Assembly (NCBI GenBank): GCA_963575745.1
Contig: CAUYUJ010021062.1
Span: 81,503-145,502 of the forward strand
Length of the DNA stretch: 64,000 bases
Source: Prorocentrum cordatum
Lineage: Eukaryota > Sar > Dinophyceae > Prorocentrales > Prorocentraceae
Direction of reading: 5' to 3'
Part shown: positions 32,485 to 40,659 of the stretch, in pieces
Layout of the letters: each line of letters starts with the position of its first letter
Position numbering within the stretch: position 1 is the stretch's first letter
Position numbers and translations under genes: made by a program
The notes under the pieces: model-generated
What the model saw: the letters and a program-made list of their open reading frames with translations, nothing else
Database searches by the model: none
Told to the model about the DNA's origin: nothing

Positions 32485-33429
32485 ATGCACGGGCGGCCTC
32501 GGCATCACGCCCGAGATCGGCGGGATAAGGGCAAACCTGGCAAGTCCAAACCTGGAAAGACCTTAGTTGCTTTCGTGCGGAAGAACCGCAAGAATACCGC
32601 AGAGCAGGTCAAACGCTACGGGCGTCGCGACATGGAACTCGTGCAGCGAGTGGCTGCAACCCAGGTGCACGGAACGTGGACTGACGAACATGACGCCGAA
32701 ATTAGCAGACAGAAGCTGTTAGCCTCGCAAGCCCGCATATCCTCCATCACGTTTGGCACGCTGCTGCCGACGGAGATCTCACAGGAGGAGCAAGCTATCG
32801 CCGAGTCCAGAGTCGACCACCTGAAGAAGCTCCGCGCCACCAGGAAGCGGGTCGCAGTTCAGAAAGATATGCTCGTGAAGCGACGGCGGACTTCCATCCC
32901 ATTTAGAAGCACGGTGCACTTCGACGATGGGCTGCCCGCCAGTGACATCAATGCGCTCCAGCAGGCTGCCTTGAATAATCGCTGCCTGATTGTGCCAGAT
33001 CGTCTGAAGGCAAGTGTGTTCGTGTCTAGAGATCCAACCTGTCCGTCCACGCTGACTGCCTGGGCTGCTTTCCTGAATGGTGGAGTGGTGTGCGACCCGA
33101 ATTTCTTCACCGACGATGGAGCCGACGGGACATCAACAGTGTATTTGTCTGCGTGTGCTTCAGGTGGCAACTCCGCTGCGAACGGAAAGAGACTGTTATG
33201 GATTTCGACGAAGTTCAAAACTGGGAACTCTTTGCTTTTCAAGCTGATCGAGAGCAACACGAAGCTTGCGACGAGCACGTGGGCCCTGGTCACGGCAGAG
33301 CAGTTCGCACGGTACGTGGATGCGAACAGGGATCGCTGCGCTCGGCAGCAACGCAACATGCAGGCCGTCGGCCTCGTGTATACGGCGGCAGAGAAGGCGC
33401 CAATTCTGGGCCCGAGCTCCATTGTTTAA
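32485..33429 (+). CDS. Intronless unknown gene, 314 residues
   Basis: The frame is open further upstream through dispersed repeats, so I start at the first ATG after them. The N-terminus is strongly basic (KGKPGKSKPGKTLVAFVRKN). It is followed by a helical Arg/Glu/Gln-rich part (AEISRQKLLASQARISS, AIAESRVDHLKKLRATRKRV, VKRRRTSIPF). A globular C-terminal half has CLIVPDRLKASVFVSRDPTC, TSTVYLSACASGG and ALVTAEQFARYVDANRDRC. A nuclear, nucleic-acid-binding role is possible from the basic segments only. I recognise no domain. No spliced-leader relic is visible upstream. Confidence 0.65.
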   Translation: MHGRPRHHARDRRDKGKPGKSKPGKTLVAFVRKNRKNTAEQVKRYGRRDMELVQRVAATQVHGTWTDEHDAEISRQKLLASQARISSITFGTLLPTEISQEEQAIAESRVDHLKKLRATRKRVAVQKDMLVKRRRTSIPFRSTVHFDDGLPASDINALQQAALNNRCLIVPDRLKASVFVSRDPTCPSTLTAWAAFLNGGVVCDPNFFTDDGADGTSTVYLSACASGGNSAANGKRLLWISTKFKTGNSLLFKLIESNTKLATSTWALVTAEQFARYVDANRDRCARQQRNMQAVGLVYTAAEKAPILGPSSIV

Positions 33430-34380
33430 GTAATTACAATTTGAATTATCACTGGTCTTTGGCTGTTTTTGTCGCCGCGCGCTGGGCTCGGCTCGAATTC
33501 TACATTGATGATGATGGCGACGTTGATGATCAGGATGTTGGGTTTCGGGTGGCGCCGCCCCCCCCCCCCCCTCCAGGCGACCCTCGGGAACCCGAAATAT
33601 GTCTTCCTGTCGTCTGAATTCGTCAGTAAGTTCAAGCGGACTGCTTCGGCTGATTCCGTGCTGGGGGTGTGCAGCATGTAGAAAAACATATACCCCTCCC
33701 CCCATCCCCCCTCTCCCTTCTCCCCCCTCCCCCCGCGGCGCCTGGGCGCGCCATCTGCAGTGGGCATCCGCTGCCCCGTCGTCGTCCGGCGCACGCCGGG
33801 TGCGCGTGGGAGTCGACCAAAGGAAACTACAACAAAACGCTCACAAGCACAAACGCCATAGTGGGAGACGAACGATGATGAGGCGACTGGATGAGGAGGG
33901 GGAGATGAGGATGAAGATAAGGACGGAAAACCCAGGAGCCGACCAGCCAGCCAGGCCAGGTGGCTGGGCCTCAAGAGGCCCAGACGGGAGCGGGGATGGA
34001 CCGCGCGGCCCCCTTCAGGCCTGGCCAGGCCCAGGATCCTCAGCCCGAGGGGGCTGAGGATAGCGATACCAGTGATTAAAATCACCCCCCAGGACAGCGT
34101 ACGTTATCAAAGAGCCCCAAAGAGCCCCCCTCCGACCCGCTTTCCTCATTCCTCTCCCCCTTATCCTTCTCCGCCCCCTCTCCTGCCCCCCCCCAGTCTC
34201 CCACTCTCCTCCTGCTTTCTTCCTCCTTCTACTTCTCCCCCCCTCCTTCCCTCCTGCTCATCCTCATCTCCCCTCCCCCATCGTACCCCTCCTCCACTGG
34301 GGGGCTTTCTGGTTGCCGCTCGTTCGCTGGCCCCCACCCCACCCCCGCAGCGGCGAAGTACCCCCGCTGGCCCCTCTCAC
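33430..34380. other. No supported gene
   Basis: A C11 run at 33559, a GATGATGG stretch and pyrimidine-rich tracts (33690-33740, 34130-34290). Frames are short or low-complexity. Confidence 0.5.
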
Positions 34381-34381
34381 C

Positions 34382-34640
34382 CCCGACAGCGGTTGGCTCG
34401 AACGATTCCCGCGAGATCCCCATCTGACCGACCCGACGACGATGCAGTTAAATGATCTGCTCACTAATCAGCAAGTCTTAGATGTTGTTCGGAAAGAGGC
34501 CGGGAAGCGCGCGCGAGGCGAGATGTTTGCTTCCATGCCGCGTTTGGCAGATCCGAGCAACTTGAGGGCCCGGGCCAAAAAAGCCGAGAAAGCCAGAGCC
34601 CGTAAAGCAGCTCGTCGCCCCCACGTCGAATGGCGAGCCC
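34382..34640 (+). CDS. Candidate exon, Lys/Arg/Ala-rich, unknown
   Basis: Starts after a pyrimidine stretch near ACCCCCGACAG. It reads GWLERFPRDPHLTDPTTMQL, NDLLTNQQVLDVVRKEAGKR, GEMFASMPRLADPSNLRARA and KKAEKARARKAARRP. It looks like real protein with a basic helical end. Its partner exons are not identified. Confidence 0.35.
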
Positions 34641-34778
34641 GCGACGGGCCCCGATGCCGAAGGCTGGCACGCACCCGCACGTGGCACGCGTGCGTTCGCC
34701 ACATCTTCCTGCCCCCCCCCCTCGCCACTGCTACCCTTCATTGCCATTCATCCCCTCCCTCGTATGCCTACCTACTAC

Positions 34779-35006
34779 TTAATCAGTCTCCGCGGGGCCA
34801 GCGCCGCCACCGCTCCCCCCCGCGGGCTCACCCGGGGCAGAAGTCGCGGGCTCACTCGGGGCGGCCTCGCCCGGGGCATCATCGCCATCATCAGCCGAGC
34901 TCTCGGAAGATGATGAGTAGTGAATGGTCGGCTGGCGGGTGCTTCTCAGATACGTGGCGAGGTCTTTCTTTGTATATTGCGATAGATCGTCACCGTGGGT
35001 CTCCTG
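34779..35006 (-). CDS. Terminal exon (3 of 3) of a small acidic-tailed protein
   Basis: Begins after an excellent acceptor (CTCTTGCAG|GA). It reads ETHGDDLSQYTKKDLATYLR and STRQPTIHYSSSSESSADDG, then a Gly/Pro/Glu/Ala-rich acidic tail, and a stop. The Ser run followed by Asp looks like a casein-kinase-2-type phosphorylation stretch. It joins in phase 0 to an upstream exon ending at a CTA|GTGGAG donor; another GT four bases on is out of phase. Confidence 0.55.
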   Translation of the reverse strand, partial: QETHGDDLSQYTKKDLATYLRSTRQPTIHYSSSSESSADDGDDAPGEAAPSEPATSAPGEPAGGSGGGAGPAETD

Positions 35007-35182
35007 CAAGAGCGGCGACCCCCCCCGTCCTCCATCGCCTTACCCCTATCGTCCTACCCCCCCATCTTCTGCCCTCACCTTCCACCTCCTCACCCCCTCC
35101 ATCCCACATAATCCCTTCACCCGCCCTCCCTCGCTACGTCATTAGCTCCTTAATTTGTTCCCCCACCGAGCTCCACTAGCTC

Positions 35183-35333
35183 CATAAAGGCAGCGCCAGT
35201 CGGGAACTCCGCATTGATAGCTTCTAGAAAAGCAGGGTCGCACTTCGGCTGGGTCGGGGCAGGCTCCTCCGAGTCACGGGCTGCCACTAATGCCCGCATG
35301 CAGCATGCCTTTTCTTTGCCCGCCGCTGCGCGG
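35183..35333 (-). CDS. Internal exon (2 of 3) of the same small gene
   Basis: Acceptor CTCCGCGCAG|CGGCGGGC. It reads AGKEKACCMRALVAARDSEE, QPKCDPAFLEAINAEF and PTGAAFMEL. Phase fits the first exon: one base (T) is carried over from AATT|GTAAGC. The 3' boundary is chosen where it is in phase with exon 3. Confidence 0.5.
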
Positions 35334-35387
35334 AGCAAGGGTGGATAGGGAGGAGACACGGGGGGGGCAGAGAGGCAGCTTACAATT

Positions 35388-35479
35388 CTGAACACGGTGG
35401 CTGCAATGCCGACTGCCCGACAGATCGTCGACGTAGATAGATGATGAGCCGCTGAAAGATCGCCCGCCACCTTTCTCCA
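35388..35479 (-). CDS. First exon (1 of 3) of the same small gene
   Basis: From ATG at 35479 it reads MEKGGGRSFSGSSSIYVDDL, then SGSRHCSHRVQN, ending at a textbook donor (GAATT|GTAAGC). A (CAT)n tract lies just upstream. The protein has no recognised domain. Confidence 0.45.
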
Positions 35480-35687
35480 TCGCACCCCTGGCGCGGGCGT
35501 TCAAGATGATGATGATGATGATGATGATGAAGCCCCGTGGCCCCGGGTACCGATCGATCGAGGAAGGGCGGAGGAAACCCGATGGTCGTCGTAGGTTGAG
35601 CGGTTATGCGCGGTGTCAGACACGGACGTCGCCGTCGTCTTCGGGCGATGGCCCATTTTCGAGGCCGACGGCCCGCCACTTCCATTA

Positions 35688-35709
35688 TCCGTGGCCGTTT
35701 TGGCCCATG
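35688..35709 (+). other. Dinoflagellate spliced-leader relic
   Basis: TCCGTGGCCGTTTTGGCCCA, then TG, matches the 22-nt DinoSL at 18 positions; three of the four differences are transitions. It lies 46 bp upstream of the start of the GIY-YIG-like gene, in the same sense. Confidence 0.65.
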
Positions 35710-35755
35710 CCGTCCTGCCGGTCGCTTGCGTCGAGCTGATGCTGCTGGCGGCATC

Positions 35756-37066
35756 ATGCGGCGAGGGGGGCGATGTCAGACCGACTGGTTGGCTGGTGCA
35801 TTGACGGGGCCGCCCCCGCGCGGGGACAAGACGTGGGGCGAGTTATTTTTGAGTGATCTGTTCGGCAGCCCTGACCGTGGGCGCGGTGGCGGTGGTGAAG
35901 GTGGAGCGGGCTTTGTTGCTGCTGGCGGCGGCGCCGCCGCCAGATGGCGCGCCTGCCTTCCTGCCACTGCTTGCGACGAGCCGCGAACCCTCATCGATGT
36001 GATCGAGGGCCTGGCTGGCGAGGAGCGGCTCGGGGAAGAGGCAGCTGCTCAACATGCAACAACAACTGGAGTAGAAGTTGGAGATTGCCGTGCTGTTGGA
36101 GGAGCTGCAACTGCATCTGGGGCAGACGATGCTGCTGCTGCGCGGCCAACTTGGGGCGGCGGCGCCGCGGGGGCCGCGAGCGCAGAAGAGCCAGCACCTC
36201 GACATTCATCGACGGCCACTGCCGCGGCAGACGCGGGCGCTTCGTCGCAGCCGACAGCTGGAGTGGGCGGCGGGGCTGCTGCCAGCGCCAGGGGAGCTGC
36301 TGGCGCCGCTGGAGGTCGCGCGACCGCGCGGAGCAGTCAGCACCCATCAATAATTGGAGTGGGTCACGCGCGCTCTCGGTCACTGGCTCGGCGGGCAGGA
36401 TGCGCCCATCGGTCAGCAGCTGTAAGAGCCTCCGTCGAGATAGTAGATGTCGAGGCTGTTACCTCGCCACCAGCGCCCATCGCCTGCGGCAAGGCCGCCG
36501 CCGTCGAGGTAGTAGATGTCGAAGAAGCTGCCTTTTTCTCCCCCGCGTTCCAGCCGATGGACAACGCGGAACGGCAGCAGATACGCGCCTCCCGCTGGGT
36601 GCATGCAGAGCGGGAGGCTGAGGGCCGGGTCGACGCCGCCCTCCGGCGACATGGCCCCGCGCTGGCGGCGGCACGCCCGTGGCTGCAGCTGCCCGAGGAC
36701 GCGCTGCTGCGACGCGTGGCGGAGGAGACGGCGCGGGCAACGCGGCGCGGAGGGCGGGCCTATATCGGCTCAACCTCCGACCCTGGGCGGAGGTGGGGCG
36801 GCGGATGGTATTTGCCATCCGAGAAGGATGCCAGGCATCACTATCGCAAGAAGTACCTCCCAGGCCATCGCAGCGCCTGGAAAAGAATGCTGGTGGTAGG
36901 CTGTTGGCGCGACGCCGTCGCAGCCGAGATGGAGGCGAAGGCGATTGAAGTCGGGCGGCAAACCGCCCCTGGGCGTCTCAAGAACAAAGCTTCGGACGCT
37001 CGGGGGCTGGAGATCCGCTCGTGGTCGCATAGCTTTGTGTACATATGCAGCGGCTTTAAGCCATAA
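35756..37066 (+). CDS. GIY-YIG-like endonuclease-domain protein with long Ala/Gly-rich N-terminus
   Basis: First in-frame ATG after the spliced-leader relic; 436 residues. Residues about 1-280 are Ala/Gly/Ser-rich, with two similar acidic motifs VEIVDVEAV and VEVVDVEEA. Near residue 330 begins GGRAYIGSTSDPGRRW, matching the YIG half of a GIY-YIG nuclease with the conserved Arg. Further on, MLVVGCWRDAVAAEMEAKAI supplies the region where GIY-YIG domains carry a catalytic Glu. It ends with a basic stretch (GRLKNKASDARG). The GIY motif itself is degenerate (GGRAY), so activity is uncertain. GIY-YIG nucleases act in repair, homing and retrotransposition. Intronless structure plus relic suggests a retroposed copy. 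Confidence 0.5.
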   Translation: MRRGGRCQTDWLAGALTGPPPRGDKTWGELFLSDLFGSPDRGRGGGGEGGAGFVAAGGGAAARWRACLPATACDEPRTLIDVIEGLAGEERLGEEAAAQHATTTGVEVGDCRAVGGAATASGADDAAAARPTWGGGAAGAASAEEPAPRHSSTATAAADAGASSQPTAGVGGGAAASARGAAGAAGGRATARSSQHPSIIGVGHARSRSLARRAGCAHRSAAVRASVEIVDVEAVTSPPAPIACGKAAAVEVVDVEEAAFFSPAFQPMDNAERQQIRASRWVHAEREAEGRVDAALRRHGPALAAARPWLQLPEDALLRRVAEETARATRRGGRAYIGSTSDPGRRWGGGWYLPSEKDARHHYRKKYLPGHRSAWKRMLVVGCWRDAVAAEMEAKAIEVGRQTAPGRLKNKASDARGLEIRSWSHSFVYICSGFKP

Positions 37067-37345
37067 TGTAGGGGAGGGACGTGGGAGCGGGGGGAGGGGG
37101 GAACCAGGAGAGTGAGGAATATGAGACATAGTGTGCACCACATAGATTGCACCGACTAGATTGCACCATAAATTATCGGTTCGAGACGCGCCGCCATCCC
37201 CCCCCCGCAATGCGGTGGGAAGACCAGCCTCCTCCTCCCCTCCTCATTATCCTCCTCCCTCCCCCCTCCTAACCCCACCTCCTCCTCCTCCTCTTCCTTC
37301 CCCTTCCTCCTCCTCCAGGCCCTGGGATGCTGCTGGCAGGAACAG
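37067..37345. other. No supported gene
   Basis: Pyrimidine-rich (37230-37320), with an A/T-rich stretch at 37140-37180. Confidence 0.5.
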
Positions 37346-37625
37346 ATGGAAGCAAAGTGCAGCTGGAGCTGGATGAAACGGGAAACGAATGCCACGATGA
37401 GGGAGGACGAAGCGGCCCGCGAGGGCCGGAGGTGCATCCTGAGGGCCCGGGAGTTCATTTTCGAGAGGAGAGAGATGTGGAAGATGATAAAGGAGGACAA
37501 GGCGGCCAAGGAGGAGATGAGGGAGGCGACCGACCGCGGAGAAGCAGGAGAAGAGGAGAAGCAGGAGAAGAGGAGAAGCAGGAGAAGAGGAGCGGCATCC
37601 AATGCCCAAAGGTCGGAGAAGCGGC
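37326..37625 (+). CDS. Candidate exon, charged coiled coil, unknown
   Basis: Follows a long pyrimidine tract ending CCTCCAG. It reads MEAKCSWSWMKRETNATMRE, EGRRCILRAREFIFERREMW and KMIKEDKAAKEEMREATDRG, then a GAAGAGAAGCAGGA repeat (Glu/Lys/Arg-rich). Strongly helical. The repeat after 37540 may be intronic or coding. Confidence 0.4.
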
Positions 37626-38264
37626 AGGAGAAGGAAGAGGCTGACGGGGGCCGGCCGAGCGCGGCAGAGGGGAGCAGCGACATCCACGGAGGCCGACCGA
37701 GGCCCATACAAATATCCACTGGTCCTCGCCAGACCCATCATCCAGTGGCCCTGGCGAGGACCGGTGGACATATGCATGGACCTCGCCGCCGAGGCCGCGA
37801 GGTAAGCATGAGGATGAGGAGGAGGAGGAGGAGGAGGAACGTGGACCACGATGGCGCCCTGATGGCCCGCGAGGCGCGGACCTCCCGGCGGGCCGCGGCA
37901 CCACCTCTGGATGGACCCCAGTCTTCCTAACTCTGATGGCCCGTGAGGCGCAGGCCCCCGAACCCCGAACGGCGATGACCGCCACGACGACGACGACGAT
38001 TGGACCTCCAAGCCCGATCCCCAGGGCACCACCAGGGAGCGGGGCCAGGGTGGGGGGCGCCCCCAAAAACATGATTTTCTCAAGTGAGGAGGATGGCTGG
38101 AGAGGCGGGCGCCAGTTTCGTTCGACCCCCCCTGTGCCACGATACCCCATTCGGGTTCCAACTTCTGGTGGGCCTCTTGGGCCGTCTTGGGCCGTCTGGA
38201 AAGGCTGTCTGGAGGGCCTCTTCTTGGGCCGTCTTGGGGCTTCTGTCGCTTTCGCCAGCCAATC

Positions 38265-38385
38265 AACGGTTCGGGTGCCGCATTCGGGCACGCTTCGGGT
38301 GCTGCATTCGGGCGCGCTTCGGGCGCCGCATTCGGGTGCTTTCGCAACATGGGGCACGCTTCGGGCGCCGCATTCTGCACTGGGG
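38265..38385. repeat. CGGGTGCCGCATTCGGGC(A/G)C minisatellite (about 18-21 bp)
   Basis: Five to six copies of TTCGGG(T/C)GC(C/T)GCATTCGGGC. Upstream, 37700-38260 has duplicated segments and the dispersed GGGCCGTCTTGG motif, but no gene I can defend. Confidence 0.75.
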
Positions 38386-38579
38386 ACTGAAACTGATGCG
38401 CGACAACAGCACGCATCTCCTGCGCATCGCAAGTTCAGAAACACAAGCGCGCAGCGAATATACGAGGCCTCGTGCCAAGGCACAAAGAGGAGAAGGGAAG
38501 GGAGAGGATCCTGAGGGAGCTGAGGGCTGCAGGGGTGACACCCAACCAACGCCTTTAAAAATCACGCCTAGAAGCTCCG

Positions 38580-38885
38580 ATGGCAACCATCTGGATATCA
38601 GAAACAAATCTGAACACTCAACAATAGAACGAGCGATGTGACAATAATCAGCAATGCCATCGCGGGATGCACAGATGCGGCCATGCACTGTGTTGAGTGC
38701 TACCGGGCATAACAGCAACATCAAGTTGAGACCAGCTCCGATTGCAGCCATCCGATTTCAACCAAAATCTGAACACTCAACCATAGAACGGGCGATGCGA
38801 CAATAATCAGCAACGCAATCGCGGGATGTACATATATGCAGCAATGCACTGTATTGAGACCTATCACAGTTGAGAACACTGCACC
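38580..38885. repeat. 159-bp tandem duplication
   Basis: AAATCTGAACACTCAACAAT, GACAATAATCAGCAATGCCA and GCACTGTGTTGAG at 38606 onwards recur with few differences from 38765. The sequence is AT-richer and unique-looking apart from the duplication. Non-coding. Confidence 0.85.
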
Positions 38886-38972
38886 AGCAACGTTGAGAGC
38901 AACCTGAAATGGTAAACGCTGACACCAACAATGTTTATAGCTACCTGAATTGTGTTGCCACAACAACTGATA

Positions 38973-39982
38973 TTAAATGTTATGAGAAGAATTCCTGTTC
39001 GGTAGCGCGCTCGCATCACTGCAGCCCGCAGATTTGCAATCTGTCCAAAGCTTTAAACGTTTGAGGTTGACTCGGCCCACCACTGAATCGTCGTGAGGCG
39101 CCGTGCCATTGCTGTGCCCCTCCGTGAGCACATACTCGAAATACGACCTCTTCTTGCCACCGATTTTTTTCGCGATGCAAAACTTGCGTGCAATATCAGG
39201 CGATGCAACGGCCATGCCACCAGGCAAAGGGTAAAAGAACGCGAGCGTTGGAAGGAGACGCATTCCCCGGCGCCGACGATCAACACACGGCGGTTCGCAT
39301 GCAACGTTGTCAATATCATGCTCTGAACGTCCAATTGGCGCTCATGGTGGAACGTCTCTCTCATGTGTGTGTTGGCAACCATCGAGCCTGGCCCAGTCAC
39401 GGCTGCCATAATCGGATTGCCGGATGGAGCCAACTCGGCCCCCATCTTTTGCGTCAAGTGCCGCGGGCCCAAAGGGTTGTATATGCGTCCCGCGAACGCT
39501 GGAAAATTACTTGCATGTGGTGAAATACCTTTGACCAAATGGGACTCATGAATGATAACATGCGTCGCCCTGAGGTTCTGGCCCATCAACGCCTCGTTGA
39601 AAGTCTGCTGAACTGCCGTCGCCCCTCTCCAGAGGTTCCAGAGGTGAGCGCATTGGCGTTGCTCAAAGGATGATTCGCGAATGGGCGGCTCGCGCGGTAA
39701 ATCGCCATTAGTCTTCTTCCAACGCGATATCTTGCTAGCACCACAAAACGCACCGAAACAGTGTCCAAAACCGATTACCAAATCGAAGTCCTCATCGGAT
39801 CCAAGCATGTGTTGATAATCAAACAAATTGACAGGCTTAGAATGCACCACAACGCCGTGGTCGCGACACCACTGTAGATTCTTCATATACTCTTCACCGG
39901 CTGCTGGATGGATATCGCACACATGCAAAAGACCTGGAGGGAACGGTTCCCACGGTGGGCGGGGCCGCGGCTTTGCCGCCAT
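38973..39982 (-). CDS. Unknown protein with possible Rossmann-type Gly motif (apparent frameshift at a C4 run)
   Basis: The first ATG after the relic (39982) gives MAAKPRPRPPWEPFPPG. Then come HVCDIHPAAGEEYMKNLQWC, DEDFDLVIGFGHCFGAFCGA, RATHVIIHESHLVKGISPHA, AGRIYNPLGPRHLTQKMG and AVTGPGSMVANTHMRE, up to NRRVLIVGAG. There the plausible continuation shifts one base at the C4 run 39265-39268 to RLLPTLAFFYPLPGGMAVAS, IARKFCIAKKIGGKKRSYFE and a Cys-containing C-terminus. With one additional base the junction would read VGAGGMRLLP, a Rossmann-like Gly-x-Gly-Gly, which supports the join. The early HVCDIHPAAGEEY also resembles a nucleotide- or SAM-binding acidic loop. Function unknown. Retroposed by relic evidence. 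Confidence 0.6.
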
Positions 39983-40011
39983 GTGTAGTCGGCGATGGCC
40001 GCCCGAAAATG

Positions 40012-40034
40012 CTTGAGCCAAAATCGACTACGGA
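40012..40034 (-). other. Dinoflagellate spliced-leader relic
   Basis: The minus strand reads TCCGTAGTCGATTTTGGCTC, then AAG. The intact 3' half ATTTTGGCTCAAG and the 5' TCCGTAG match DinoSL; between them TCG replaces CC (one substitution plus one inserted base). It sits 29 bp upstream of the first ATG of the gene at 38973-39982. Confidence 0.85.
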
Positions 40035-40049
40035 AAACCCACACAAGCA

Positions 40050-40230
40050 TATCATAGCAAAACACATAGCGCACAGGCATAGCATAACGCATGGCGCAAC
40101 AGGCATAGCATAGCACATCTAGCCGAGCCTGGCATTGCATTAGCAGTATCATTCTCGTAGCATAGCACTACCATCAGAGTTCGTATACCATAACATTACA
40201 TAACATCGTGATGATAGCGAAAGTCTTGCC
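40050..40230. repeat. CATAGC-type minisatellite
   Basis: Degenerate GCATAGCATA/ACGCATGGCGCA units. 40235-40660 holds a GGA-rich purine stretch and C/G-runs without a supported gene. Confidence 0.7.
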
Positions 40231-40659
40231 TTTTGACACAGCACAACACATTTATCTTCCATCAGGGCCGAGCATATGATGATGGCGGTGATCATGGCGG
40301 CGATCATGGCGCGACGACGACGAGGAGGAGAAGGAGGAGGAGGAACCCCTAATGATGCCCTAAGAGGACGGGCGCTCTGGGCTAGAGCGCGGGGGGGGGA
40401 GGGGGGGGGGGCGAGGGGCAGGAGGATGGACGACGATATGGGGAACAAGAGAGCGAAGATGCGACCTATGCACGGTGGCGGGATGTCGCCGTAGGCCACT
40501 GTTGCGCCGTCGCTCGCGCTCGTCAGCGGCGGGCTGGGGGGGCAGGATAAGAGAGCATGCCGTGGGGAGGAGGGGGATAGGAGGGCATTCTGGGGGGAAG
40601 GGGGACTGGGGGTGATAGAGAGTATGGGTCGCTTCGACATAACCAACATGGGCGTCTTT

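Noticed and set aside
37247-38549. Two long minus frames of 360-390 codons
   Set aside because: Pro/Ser/Arg-rich with repeat-derived peptides. The plus strand at 37.3-37.6 kb is a better coding candidate.
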